From assembly GCF_033546915.1 (NCBI RefSeq), contig NZ_CP137850.1, positions 496,001-560,000 of the forward strand: 64,000 nucleotides of DNA, written 5' to 3'. The notes under the pieces were generated by a model, which worked only from the letters and a program-made list of their open reading frames with translations, was not told the origin of the DNA and did no database searches. Below, one piece after another: positions 25,403 through 37,188 of this stretch (position 1 is its first letter; the number at the start of each line of letters is the position of its first letter). This stretch comes from Mycoplasmopsis verecunda. Lineage in GTDB: Bacteria > Bacillota_I > Bacilli_A > Mycoplasmatales > Metamycoplasmataceae. The position numbers were made by a program, and so were the translations under genes.

Positions 25403-25415
25403 TTTAATTTTTTTA
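25403..25415. repeat. Candidate target-site duplication, right copy
   Basis: TTTAATTTTTTTA immediately after the right inverted repeat; exact match to 23818-23830. Confidence 0.45.
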
Positions 25416-25467
25416 TCATTCAAATAGTTGAATTACTAAATGGTAAAATTGAAATATAGGAGAATTT

Positions 25468-28400
25468 ATGAAAAAACTATTATGACCTTTATGTATATTA
25501 GCATCAGCTTTGCCAATTATCGCAACTCAATGTAATCATAAGGCTGATGATATTGTTCCTAAAAAAGATCCGGATGAAAACCAAAGGATTATTTTAATTC
25601 GGAAATATAATGATTATTACCAACAATTAAGAGAAATATCAAATAATTACAGTAATAATAAACCTTTTAGCAAGCAATATGCAATTGGCAAATTAAATAA
25701 TAAAAATCAAGATATTGATTTCTTACAATTGTCTGATATTAATAAATTAATTGAAAAAATCGAGGCTGTTATAAAACTACTTACTAGTGATACATTCAAT
25801 GAAATTAATGAACAACTAGCTCTTGTAAATTCATTATTAACCAAAGAGTTTGAATCATTAATTAATAATCCTAATGTTATTGTTGAAATAAGTTCTAAAA
25901 TAAATGAATTAAAAACACTAACTAATAATTTAAATCAGCTATCACAAACTTATCAAAATACAGATAATGATAAAACACAATTAAGCGAATTTATCATAAA
26001 AAGTAATAAGTTGATTCAGCAAATAAATGAAACAAGTGAAAAATTAAAAAAATATTATCGTGAATTTAATAATCACTTGAAAGAGCTTAATGAATTAAAA
26101 GATAAATATCTAAAAGAAAGCAATAAAAATCATTTTACTACACAATATTTATTGGGGCAAATTAATAAATTTAGTGTATTTAATTTAACAGAGAAATCAA
26201 TGAATGAAATTTCTATTTTCTTAGAAGAAATTAAAAAAGTTCAACATAATTTAGCAAGTGATGAATTATTAAAAATAGATAAATTGTGAAACAATGTATC
26301 TGAATTAATTTCAAAATATCAAAATAATGTTAAATACACAGAAGTTGAATCTGAATTACAAAATATTACAAACTATTTAAATAATCTTAATTATGAATCT
26401 GATTTAGATTTTAATCAAATACGTAATGATGTAACTAATAAATATGAACAAATATTAGCAAGTATAGAAAAAACAGAGACAGAAGATAGTAAAGAGCCTT
26501 CTTCAGAAACATCGTATAATCCTAATCAAATGGTATCAGATGATCCGACTGAAAAGCCAAATGACGATAACAATAGCTCATCAGATTTCGAAGATAAAAA
26601 GCAAGAAAATGAATCCGATTCAAATAGCAACAATAATGATTTACAAACATCAGATTCAACGCAACAAAATCAAAACGATAATAAACAATCTGCTCCTACA
26701 AATATTCAAAATGATAATAAAAAAGATGATGAAATAAATAATCCTACTAGCTCAGATGAAATAACATCTGAAGAAAAAGATGATAATACAGTAAATCCAA
26801 TTTCATCAGATAAACAACAATCAAAATCAGATAGTAAAAATAATAATCCTACCAGTGATAACAATAATAATGAAAATAATGTTCCAAATAATTCAACATC
26901 TGAATCAAATAATGAAGTTTTACAACCTACTGATGGCGAAATAGAAAATCCTAATAATATATCAACTGAACCAATAAGTCATCCAGATAAAAAAACTGAT
27001 ACAAATATATCATTAACACATTCAAAAGATAATAAAACGGAATCTAAAGATTCAAGTGAAATTAATAAGCAATTAGATGATGATATTGCATCAAAACCTT
27101 CTGATATATCTAATGATGAAAAAAATCAAGATCAAAACAATAATACTAATGATAAAGAATTATTTGATACTGGTAATGATAGGAATAAGAAACCAGATGC
27201 TTCTTTATCTGAAAATACATTAAATGATAATTCAGAATCGAAACCAAAGGATAATAATAAAGATAACGAGTCTAAAGTTATATCTAAACCAATACAGCCA
27301 ACTTTTGATATCTCTCAATCATTTTTAAAAGATTTAACATTAACAGATAGTGAAATAAATATATTAAATATCATTAATAATTCTAATATGAACTTTTACA
27401 ATCCACCTATTAGTGTAAGCAAATATTCTACATTTATTAATCCAAAAGATAAGATAAATTCAAGCATTGATACTAATTGAGGAGATGTACCACTTGTAAA
27501 AAAATCTGATGATAAAATCACACACGAAGATTTAATAGAAATGATGACATATATCATTGGCACGAATAAACAAACAACATTTTCATTTGGAAATAGAAAA
27601 ATAAGTTCAAACTTACTTGCAAATGCTTATAACATATGATTTAGAAAATATTGAAAATACTTCCCATCATTCTCCGTTTCAAACCTTGCATTAAGATTTG
27701 TTATGAGTGATGATAAACAATATGTTAAATCAATTGAAAAACCACTTTATGTTTTTGATTGGCAAGGAAATTCAACATTTTTTGAAAGTTTAGATTCATT
27801 TATTAATGATGGATTAAATTTAATAAAACCAGGAATGAATGATTACGATAAAGCACTTGTGCTTTGAAGATATGTAATGTATTATTTAGACTACAATTTA
27901 AAAGATGTTTTAATACCAGCTAATCTAGCAGTATTATATCGTACAGGAGTGTGTGCAACATATGCTCATTTATACTCTTTAATGCTTAATTTCGCTGGGA
28001 TTGAAGCTTTTCCAATGATTACAGGACAAGATGTTGAAGGAGTTGAATTAAATCAAGAAACTCATGAAGTAGCATACTTAAAACTACAATTACCAGGTCA
28101 TAATAAAGCCATGTGATTTGCTTCGGATCCAACATATGCAAAAGGAAATGATGCTTCATTAAGATATAAAAATAGTCAATTAGCTTATACTCCAAAAAAT
28201 GAAATTTCATTCACTAGCTTCTTATTTCCGGTATCAAAATCATATAATGAACCATTAATTGATGTACAATATCACTCAAGAAAATTCTTTGATTTAGATT
28301 GACATGATTTCTTTAATTCTAGAAATGATAATAACGAATACTTTACAGCATCTGATATATTTAAAATAGATGATGAAAATCATAAGGTTATTTCGCCAGT

Positions 28401-29886
28401 ATTTAAAAAAGGATTTATGTATGATTATTTACTTCGTAGACAACAAGGAATTAAAAGCGATGAAAGATCTTCATTTGAATTTTGAAAAGGAAAATACTAT
28501 TCTTTAGCCACTAGAATTAATAAAGATAATAATATTGAAAAAGTATTATTATCTCAAGATTTAAATTCTGATACCCCTAATGTAGTTGATTGATATTCTC
28601 TATTTTATGATCAAAATATTATTAGTGATATAACATTATCAATGGTTTCAAATAATCCAACTAGACTATATAACTTATTAACTTCATATCAAGATAAATT
28701 GATTTTCATCGGAAGAAATTTCAACTATAAAAATAGAGCTAATCCTAAAGTCTTTTATGTATTAAATGAAAATAATGAAGTTATAAATATTGAAATTCCA
28801 GATTCAGGAAATAAATTAATTACTAATTTTTACGCAACTAGAGATGGTATATTTTATGATTTTAACTATGAAAATAAATATCATAAATTATTATTAAATG
28901 ATGAACAATTGAAGTTTTACAATACATTTTCACAATCATATGAACATAATTTAATGATTAATAATTGAAAATGAATGCAAATTAGAATTAATTCATTTGA
29001 AACAGGAAGTTCAAATGGTCAAATTTCATTCCAGGATAAAGTTGAATTTAATAAAACAGTTGATTATGCTATCTTAAATTATCAAAATAAGGATTTTGAT
29101 TTTAATGCCTATAATGAATTAATTACTAAATCATATGAATATCTAGTAAATAATGCTACAAATATTAATCAATTAATTATCGGCGATTTCCTTCGTGATG
29201 CAAAATTACCAAAAGATAATTTCATCAAGCACGGGCTAACATTATCTCCAATTTTATATGAAAACTTATCACAAATTACTCACTATAAAACTTCATTAGT
29301 TTATGTAGATGTCTTAGCATCACAAGATAATAATAATTTCGAAACAATAATGCAAAATCAACCTATTGATAGATTAAAATTAACTAGTGATGTAATAACT
29401 AATGATTTAACATACATTAAATTAAGATACAAATACAATAAAGACACTAAATTAAATGATTATTATGAAAGTAATGTATTTAAATTAGATTTATCTACTG
29501 ATAAATTTGGAGATGATAATAAACTTAAACTATATTTAAATGGAACTTATTTAAATTCAAATTATGCTAATAAAAATAATTGAATGCAAACTGATATTAC
29601 ATTACAATTACCACTATTATCTAACCAAGATATAGTAAAAAACAATTACAAACTATACCACATTGATTCTAATAATAAGATAACTTCAATTGATATAGAT
29701 TCTAATTTAATTCATATTGGTAAAATATCAAAAGAAAATAAAGGTGTATATGTTGTAGCAGGAAATAACCAAATGTCAAATTTCTTTTTTGCATTAAATC
29801 AAGATGATATTGCAAATCCACAGCAATCAGCATATTGGGCTAAAGTGCTTAAGGATTTAGCGAATTCAAGCATTAAATTAAAGTAA
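25468..29886 (+). CDS. Transglutaminase-like surface lipoprotein
   Basis: 1472 residues with TGA as Trp. The start ATG follows ATAGGAGAATTT, with a possible TAAAAT box 18 bases upstream. The signal MKKLLWPLCILASALPIIAT ends before QC, so Cys22 is the probable lipid site. Residues 35-340 are helical coil. Residues about 340-610 are an Asp/Asn/Ser/Lys/Gln-rich unstructured linker. Residues about 750-900 are a transglutaminase-like (papain-fold) core: YDKALVLWRYVMYYLDYN, then RTGVCATYAHLYSLMLNFAG (Cys829), ETHEVAYLKL (His866) and FASDPTYA (Asp887), the expected Cys-His-Asp order and spacing. The rest (900-1472) looks beta-rich. Known: this core can be a protease, amidase or crosslinker. Inferred: it acts on host or own surface proteins; substrate unknown. 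It lies directly downstream of the IS remnant and may use its own promoter. Confidence 0.88.
26485..27300 (+). repeat. Low-complexity Asp/Asn/Ser-rich linker
   Basis: About 270 residues almost free of hydrophobics, rich in D, N, S, K, Q, E and P, inside the transglutaminase-like lipoprotein. It resembles flexible spacers that hold a catalytic domain away from the membrane. No exact tandem unit is visible. Confidence 0.75.
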
Positions 29887-29895
29887 ATAAAATCC

Positions 29896-29918
29896 GCTAT
29901 CAAACATAATTTGATAGC
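29896..29918. terminator. Terminator between convergent genes
   Basis: GCTATCAAA and TTTGATAGC form a 9-bp stem with a 5-base loop. On the minus strand GGATTTTATTT follows, just after the transglutaminase gene stop on plus and the nudix gene stop on minus. It may serve both directions. Confidence 0.65.
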
Positions 29919-29925
29919 AGAAATA

Positions 29926-30357
29926 TTATTTATGTGTTGAAATATTTAAATTTTGATATTTCTCATAAGCATCTAGTAGGAATTCTCTAGGTGCTTGATT
30001 TTTTATTATCTTATAAGCACGCTTAATAGAGAAATACTTTGCTTTTTTAGATTCACCACTTACATGTTTAGGTACTTCATTATCATGTGTATAAGCAAGA
30101 AAGTAAGTTACTTCCTTATCATTTCCAGTTGATGTAATAACATAATTATCTACATATTTTATATCTGGAATAATATGAAAGTTTTTAATTTTTGTTTCTT
30201 CCATTACTTCGCGATGTGCTGTTTCAACAGGAGTTTCATTTCCTTCTATATGGCCTTTCGGAAATATTCAAATGTTATTTAATTGTTTGACTAGAAGTAC
30301 TTTAGTTTGGAATCTAAATTTTCTAAATATTATTGCACCACAGGACTTTTCAAGCAT
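29926..30357 (-). CDS. NUDIX hydrolase (Ap4A hydrolase-like)
   Basis: 143 residues, cytosolic. The Nudix box is complete: Gly35, Glu41, Arg49-Glu50, Glu53-Glu54 in GHIEGNETPVETAHREVMEE. The N-terminal SCGAIIFRK and IFPKGHIE resemble asymmetric diadenosine tetraphosphate hydrolases. Known: Nudix enzymes cut nucleoside diphosphate-X bonds. Substrate here is inferred. The ATG at 30357 overlaps the metK stop by one base (TAATG), with no ribosome site of its own beyond metK coding sequence, so translation is probably coupled to metK. It is last in the run and followed by a terminator. One internal TGA is Trp (IWIFPKG). Confidence 0.88.
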
Positions 30358-31496
30358 TATTTAGATAACTCTTTAACTTTGTTTTTTAATTCTTCAACTT
30401 TATTTAATCTTTCTCAAGGAAGATTTAAATCACTTCTACCAAAGTGGCCAAAATATGAAGTTTGTAAGAAGATTGGTTTTTGTAATTCTAGTGCTTTAAT
30501 AATTCCTTTAGGAGTTAAATTGAAAATTTGTGATACAGCTTGTTCAATGATATCTTCATCAATTTTATTTGTTCCAAAAGTATCTAACATAATTGAAACT
30601 GGTTTAGCAATTCCGATTGCATAAGCTATTTGGATTTCAGCTTTATCAGCTAATCCAGCAGCTACGATATTTTTAGCAATTCATCTAGCAGCATAAGCAG
30701 CAGATCTATCTACTTTGGTAGCATCCTTACCACTAAATGCTCCTCCACCATGACGAGCAGCTCCACCATAAGTATCAACTATTATTTTTCTACCGGTTAG
30801 TCCAGTATCTCCAATCGGACCACCAATTACAAAGTTTCCAGTTGGATTAATTAAAATATTTTTAGGTTCTTCTAAGTTATATTCTTTTAATACAGGAAGA
30901 ATTATATGATTCTTGATAAATGATTTAAATTCTTCTTCATTGTAATTTTTAGAATGTTGAATACTCATAAGCACAGTATCAACAAAGACATGTTTAGGAT
31001 CTGTATAATCAAGAGTAACTTGCGATTTCATATCAGCTTTAGCATATTTAAATTCTAAAGTAGTTCTTAATTTTTCAGCTCTTCTAACTAAAGCATGAGC
31101 TAAAGTAATACCTAAAGGCATATATTCAGGTGTTTCATTTGTAGCATAACCAAACATTAGTCCTTGGTCTCCTGCTCCAATTTCATCATTATCAAGCTCT
31201 ACACCCATTGCAATATCTTCACTTTGGCGTTTAATATCGGTAATAAAACTTGTTTCAGTTGTATAGTATCCTAGTTGTTTAAGGATATTTTTAGCAATTT
31301 CAATTACATCAATATCGGCTGATGATTTAACTTCTCCTGCAATAAAAATGTTGTGCCCTGAAGCCATACATTCAACAGCTACTTTAGAATTTGGATCAAG
31401 TGTTAAATATGCATCTAATATTGCATCAGAAAGTTGATCACATACCTTATCTGGGTGTCCTCTTCCAACAGATTCACTAGTAAATAGTTTTCTCAT
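30357..31496 (-). CDS. metK: S-adenosylmethionine synthetase
   Basis: 379 residues (family about 380-400). It makes SAM from methionine and ATP for methylation. Motifs: [13 protein letters not shown] at the N-terminus, [12 protein letters not shown], and the glycine-rich [19 protein letters not shown]. The start at 31496 follows AAAGGAGAATTAT. The frame is open further upstream but lacks a ribosome site, and the family begins here. TGA at 30679-30681 is Trp. A hairpin with a T run lies in its leader (31522-31541), and a TATAAT box upstream of that. GlyA is two genes upstream, linking one-carbon and methylation functions. Confidence 0.96.
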
Positions 31497-31521
31497 ATAA
31501 TTCTCCTTTATTAGGTTATAA

Positions 31522-31541
31522 AAACAAGGTTTCCCTTGTTT
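31522..31541 (-). terminator. Terminator or attenuator hairpin in the metK leader
   Basis: AAACAAGG and CCTTGTTT (8 bp, loop of four) followed on the minus strand by TTATAACC after a run of five T. It sits between the putative metK -10 (31557-31562) and the ATG. It could end the upstream membrane-protein transcript or attenuate metK. Confidence 0.55.
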
Positions 31542-31556
31542 CTGAAATGTATTTAA

Positions 31557-31562
31557 ATTATA
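31557..31562 (-). promoter_or_regulatory. Putative -10 box of metK
   Basis: The minus strand reads TATAAT, 60 bases before the metK ATG. Upstream GCAAAT/ATTTGC arms (31581-31599) form a small stem near the expected -35. Confidence 0.4.
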
Positions 31563-31639
31563 AATTAAATATATAATAATGCAAATTTTAAATATTTGCA
31601 AATAATTACTCTTTGCACTTGTAAATAGTATTAAAAATA

Positions 31640-32398
31640 CTATCTAGTTTTAGTTTCAAAATCCTTATCTAATAATTTGACTAAAGATAACAATTTTGAG
31701 ACAAAATCAGTTTCATCAATTATTTTATCTTGAATTACAACTTGATTATAATCAACAAAAGTATCGAATAATATCTTACCTTCTTTGTATCAAAGTGAGC
31801 GTTTTGAACTAGATAATTTCATTAAATCACTTGTACGATAAGCTAGTGTTGTTTGACGGTTATTAATTTGAATTTTATGTAATTTGATTTTAGCCGGAAA
31901 TTCTCTTTTAGAAACATTATTAAGTAAATATTGATGATATGAAACTTGATTTTCATTTTCTACTAATTCTCATCCTTGCATATCTTTATTTCAAGCATAT
32001 ATTTCGCGGAATATTGTTCATACGACTACACCAGAAAAGAAGCAAGATAAGATAAGTAACACTAAAGGAATACCAGTATTAACTACTTTACCAATATTAT
32101 CAATATCTTCATTAACAAATTTAAATGTTTGATAAACAAATAGAATTGCAATCGGAATATAAGCAGTAGTTATTACAACCAATAAGATTGTTAAAGCTGT
32201 AAAGATTCAATATCTAAGTTTTCAATATTTCATCATATAGCTATTTAAAATAACTTTTTGAAATATTTTTTCATTATTATGTAAATGAAGTCTAATCATT
32301 TTAACATGATTAATAAAACTTGATTGAGATAAAACAATTACTAAGAATAAAATAAGCGGTAATAATCCAACTGCTCAAATAACAGCAATACTTATCAT
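31640..32398 (-). CDS. Membrane protein of unknown function (252 aa)
   Basis: Not recognised. There are three predicted membrane segments: residues 1-25 (IAVIWAVGLLPLILFLVIVL), about 62-90 and about 108-132. A soluble C-terminal half of about 120 residues is rich in Lys/Gln. The ATG at 32398 follows AAGGAGTAAAA, which overlaps the end of glyA; the two genes are 14 bases apart. Five TGA codons are Trp. A weak AGTATT/AATACT stem follows the stop. A second two-segment membrane gene lies on the other side of glyA, so glyA is sandwiched between membrane genes of unknown role. Confidence 0.8.
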
Positions 32399-32412
32399 TT
32401 TTACTCCTTAAA

Positions 32413-33675
32413 TTATAAATATGATTTCTTAATCGGAAATTCCTTAGTTAATTGTAATACTTGAGCTTTAAGTTCTGATAATTTACTTTCTCCTTGTGGT
32501 GATGCAAGGAAATCATGATTTCTTAATGCATAATCAATAATGTCACATAATTCATTTCATTTACTAAATCCACGACTAGTCATAGCAGCTGTTCCTAAAC
32601 GAATTCCGCTACCTAAGGTAGGAGATAATGTGTCAAATGGAATGGTGTTTTTATTAATTGTAATATTGATTTTTTCTAATAATGTTTCTGCTTCTTTTCC
32701 ATTGATATTATATGTTTCTAGCACATTAACCATAAATAAGTGATTATCAGTACCATCAGAAATGATTTTTGCACCTTTATCTTTAAAAGCTTGACAAAAT
32801 GTTTGAGCATTTTGCACTATATCAGTAGCATATTTTTTAAACATAGGTTGCATTACTTCATAAAATGCAACAGCTTTTCCTGCGATTGCATGGAATAATG
32901 GACCACCTTGATATCCAGGAAATACTCATCGATCTATTTTTTTAGCTATTTCTTCATCATTAGTCATGATAATTCCGCCACGACCACCACGAAGTGTTTT
33001 ATGTGTAGTAGAAGTAATAATATCAGCATATCCAACTGGAGAAGGATGTAATCCAGCTGCAATTAATCCAGCAATATGAGCAATATCAGCCATTAATTTA
33101 GCACCACATTTATCAGCAATTTCTCTAAATTTAGCAAAATCAACAATTCTCGAATATGCTGAATAACCACATATTATTAAATCAGGTTTTTCTTGCATTG
33201 CTTGGAGTAATATTGCATCATAATCTAAATAACCATCTTTAGATAATTCGTATGAAACTGAATTATAAAATATTCCACTAAAGCTTATTTTATAACCGTG
33301 TGTTAAATGCCCACCACAATTTAAAGCTAGCCCCATAATTTTTCCGCCTGAAGGAACAACTGAAGCAATAGCAGCCGCATTAGCTACAGATCCTGAATAT
33401 GGTTGCACATTAGCATATTTAACACCGAAAATAGCTTTTAATCTATCAATTGCAGTTTGTTCAACAATATCTACATTTTCACAGCTACCATAATATCTTT
33501 TGTAAGGATATCCCTCACCGTATTTATTTGTTAGCACAGATCCTTGTGCTTTGAGCACATCTTCTGATACATAATTTTCAGAAGCAATTAATTCAATATG
33601 ATCTTCTTGACGCTGTAATTCATTATTAATTGCATCTTGGATAATTTTGTCATTTAATTTTATATTTGAATACAT
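32413..33675 (-). CDS. glyA: Serine hydroxymethyltransferase
   Basis: 420 residues, usual family length. PLP enzyme interconverting serine and glycine, supplying one-carbon units to tetrahydrofolate. The PLP lysine is Lys226 in [31 protein letters not shown] and the SGSVANAAA region are also typical. The start follows AACGGAGATTAAA. TGA codons at 32926 ([12 protein letters not shown]) and 32557 (FSKWNELC) are Trp. It is part of the minus-strand run from rarA to the nudix gene. Confidence 0.97.
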
Positions 33676-33758
33676 TTTAATCTCCGTTTTTAATTATTCG
33701 CCGGTTACTTCATCTTCAGAATTTAATACTAGGCTTTCATCATTAAGGTATTTTTGTA

Positions 33759-34283
33759 CTAGGTAATAAATAATGCTTTACGATTTAGTTTTAAGGTTTT
33801 AGCTTTTATTTTTAATGCATTAGCAACAAAATATAATGATTCCATATCTAAATCTTGTAATTTAGCACTTAAATCATTTGCAGATTTTTCTAATTGTTCG
33901 TAATTACTTACTTCTTTAGTAAATAGATTTACAATATCATTCATTTTGGTTATATTTGTTATATCACTACTATTATAAGAATCGGCATAAATACTTTCAT
34001 TTAATTTTTTAATTGATAATGATACTGCTACTATACCTAAAATTTGATATGAAAAAATTATTATCATAACTAAGGAAAGTAATGTACCAGCATATGGATT
34101 AATTACATATAATTCTTTTTCTACATTTGGGCCAATATTATTGTAGTATGGATAACCTAATTCACTGTTAATATCTGATGCACGTTGAGTACCTAGATAA
34201 ACATAAATTTGATTTTTTTGAGTTTGAATAGTCATAGCGCAAATATAAGCTACAACAGATAGAATTAATAATATTATAAGCAT
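33759..34283 (-). CDS. Membrane protein of unknown function (174 aa), possibly frameshifted
   Basis: Not recognised. N-terminal membrane segment (MLIILLILSVVAYICAM), an extracellular loop of about 50 residues, a second segment (GTLLSLVMIIIFSYQILGIV), then a helical cytosolic tail. No clear ribosome site precedes 34283; the frame is open upstream with basic residues (KDKHFLRN), so the true start may be a little earlier. It begins about 50 bases after pheT. In the next frame, coding continues past the TAG at 33759 as YYLVQKYLNDESLVLNSEDE and stops at 33694, 18 bases before glyA. This suggests a one-base indel near 33765-33780. Confidence 0.65.
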   Translation of the reverse strand: MLIILLILSVVAYICAMTIQTQKNQIYVYLGTQRASDINSELGYPYYNNIGPNVEKELYVINPYAGTLLSLVMIIIFSYQILGIVAVSLSIKKLNESIYADSYNSSDITNITKMNDIVNLFTKEVSNYEQLEKSANDLSAKLQDLDMESLYFVANALKIKAKTLKLNRKALFIT

Positions 34284-34333
34284 GTTTCTTAAAAAATGCT
34301 TATCTTTAAGTATAGTTTCAACTTAAGAATACA

Positions 34334-36520
34334 TTAATTAAACTTCTTAATTATTTTTTCGATATTAGCATCGCTTGCTGTTATTCTTAATGTAACATTA
34401 TGTGAATTTTCTTTTTTATAATCATCAATTTGAATAATGTCAAATACTTCTGCAGTATTCTTGATTTGATTGATTTTTTCAACTAAGTAATCATTATTGT
34501 CTAATTCAAATGTTAAATCAATAAATTTAAGAGGTTCTAGATCAATTGTACTAAATTTAAGTTCCTTAGAATCTTTATCAAAGATTGATGTGAAAATTTC
34601 AGCATAAATTGTTCCATTAGTATTATCGAATTTAGGGTGTAGTTTTCCAATTCAACCAACTACATTATCATTATAAATAATTTCAGCAGAAGCATTAGGA
34701 TGAATCATTTCATTATCGCTGAATGGAACAAATTTTAATTCTTTTCCTATTAAGTTAATTAAGTCAATTTGCATTTGTCTGAATGATTTTGTACTTGAGG
34801 CAACTCCATATACCATAACATTATTATTTATCATTCCTTTTTCAAAAATATTAATGTTACTCATTTTGCGTTTCATATTGTACTCGGCAACATCAGATAA
34901 TGAAGTTATGATTGAATTTCTAACAACTTCTCTTTCTTTTGAAACATAAGTTTGCAATACTTGATTTGTTTTAAAATCAAAAGGATTAAATTTTGCTTTT
35001 TCTTTTGATACTAGACTAAATGTTCTAACTTCACTATATCCTTGAGCAACAAAACGATTAGGAATTGTATTTGCTTGCATTGTTTTTAAAGGTATTGAAG
35101 CTAATTTTTGTTCTTGTATACTATCATAAGAATAAAATCTCAATACTTCTTCAATAATATCTTCAAATAATTCAACATCATATCTATATTGTGGAATAGA
35201 AATAACATTATTTTTAGTATCTAACTTAAATCCTAAAGCGTCTAGTGATTTAATTGCTTTATTAAATTGTTCGTGATTTAATGCTCCACTATATGTAGCT
35301 AATTTATTTATGTCTCAATTAATTAATTTAGCTTCATGACAATCAAAATCATTTAATATAGTACTATGTGGTAAATTAGATAAATAATGAGTTACTAAAT
35401 ATTTAGCAGCTTGCTTAACAATATATTTTGATATTGGTCTAGATGCTTGTGAAGAAGAATTAGTATTCATTTTAACTTCACGAGCAGAATGCCTAATTTC
35501 ACTTGGATTAAATGATCCAATTTCAAATAAGAAATTATTACTTACTTCAGTAACTTTATATTTTTCTAATCCCATAGTAGCAGCGATTGAAATAGGTTTG
35601 CTATCAATACAAATACATAATGTATCTTGGATTTCAATTTCTTTATCACCTAAAATAGATACTTTTCCGCTGAATTTTTCAACAGATAATTCTCCTTTAG
35701 GTAATTTATCTAAATCATAAACATGAGTAGGAGTACCCATTGTAATTAATAATAAATTAGTTAAATTTACTGCTCAAGGTAATTTAGCATCAATTCCATG
35801 TTTAGCTAGTAGCATTTTTTCTTCTAGAGATGTAACACCTTTGTTTTGTGAAGCTATAAAAAGAACATCTTTAATCACTTCATTCTTTGAATCAATTTCA
35901 ATGTCGTAACTTAGATTAGATTTAACATCATGAATATCTAATAAATCAGTAACTTCTGTATTAAAATAAGCAGCTAATTCATTAGCTAAAACATAATATG
36001 AATTTGCATCATTTCTATTTGCAGTAATAGAAATATCAATAATATAATCGTCTAATCCTAATTTAACAATTGGATCATCTTCTAATGTTGCTCATTGCTG
36101 TGAAAATCTAGCTATTTCATCTTTTTCACTTAATAATGTTCAATCATATCCAATTTCAGATCATGAAGCAAACATTCCTTGTGATGGTAAACCTTTTAAT
36201 TTAACTTCATTAAAGACAATACCATCTTTTGAAGCTCCTACTGGAAAACATATAGTTAAATCACCCGGTTTTAGAATTCTATTATTAGTTTGAATTGTGT
36301 AATTACCGTTTTTTGTTTTAACTTCTACTACATCTAATCTATCAGAGTTAGGATTTTGTGTAACTGAAATAACTTCAGCAAATAATAATCCTTTAACAGC
36401 ACTAAAAGGTTTAACTTCTTCTACTTCAAAACCAATGTTATTTAAAGCAGTTTCTACTTCTGCTGTACTTAAGTCTTTTCCTTTTAATAATTTATTTAAA
36501 TGATTTAATGATAATAACAT
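34334..36520 (-). CDS. pheT: Phenylalanyl-tRNA synthetase beta subunit
   Basis: 728 residues, the shorter form seen in mollicutes. With PheS it forms the (alpha-beta)2 enzyme charging tRNA-Phe. N-terminal tRNA-binding (EMAP-like) domain at residues about 40-150 (LFAEVISVTQNPNSDRLDVV, GLPSQGMFAS), B3/B4 and B5 regions in the middle, and a C-terminal anticodon-binding FDX-ACB-like domain. The ATG overlaps the ung stop by one base (TAATG). Its ribosome site AAGGAGG lies within the last ung codons. It is separated from pheS by ung, which is unusual. Confidence 0.95.
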
Positions 36521-37188
36521 TATGCCTCCTTTTTAGATGTATCTCAGTTAATAGCAGTAATTCCCTTTTCAATTAACTTATCATTAATTCGAGCAAAGAT
36601 ATGAGAATTTTCAAAACCTTTTTTATAACTATAAGGACTTGGGTGTGATGTAACAATTAAATTATCTTTATTAATATCTAATTTTTTCACAAATGATTCA
36701 GCTTGTTTACCTAATACTACTACAATTACATCTGGATTTTGTCTAACTACTTGATTTAACACTTCAGTAGTAAATTTTTCTCATCCAAAATCTTTATGAG
36801 AATTTGCTTTACCTTCTGAAACTGTTAAAACTGTATTTAAAAGTAACACTCCTTGTTTTGCTCATGATATTAATGAAGTATCATCTAATTTTGCATCTGG
36901 ATAATCTTTTTTAATTTCATTAAAGATATTTCTTAATGAAGGAGTGATTTTACCATTGCCAGTTGAAAAAGCTAATCCATCTGCATAGCCAACTGTATGA
37001 TATGGATCTTGACCTAATAAAACAACTTTAGTTTCGTGAACTTGAAAATAATCAAAAGCTTTAAACATATCCATTTGATGTGGTAAAACATGTGCTTCTT
37101 TTTCAGCAATTTGAAGTTTATTGATTATTAATTCAAAATAAGGTTTCTTACCTTCTTGTTGCAAAATATTTAAAAAACTATCTTTCAT
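36520..37188 (-). CDS. ung: Uracil-DNA glycosylase
   Basis: 222 residues, usual family length. It removes uracil from DNA in base-excision repair. Catalytic motif LLGQDPYH with Asp61, GLAFS, and the C-terminal HPSPYS histidine loop. TGA codons at 36862 (ISWAKQG), 36783 (FGWEKF) and 36544 (INWDTS) are Trp. Its first 11 bases overlap the 3' end of pheS and its stop overlaps the pheT start, so it is translationally embedded between the two PheRS subunits. Confidence 0.97.

Noticed and set aside
26540-26737. Plus-strand Lys/Ile/Asn-rich frame of 65 codons.
   Set aside because: Out-of-frame shadow of the Asp/Asn/Ser-rich linker of the transglutaminase-like lipoprotein.
31497-31601. Longer metK start, or a SAM riboswitch in the metK leader.
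   Set aside because: The extended frame lacks a ribosome site and family similarity. The leader is only about 55-100 bases with a simple hairpin and none of the SAM-riboswitch helices.
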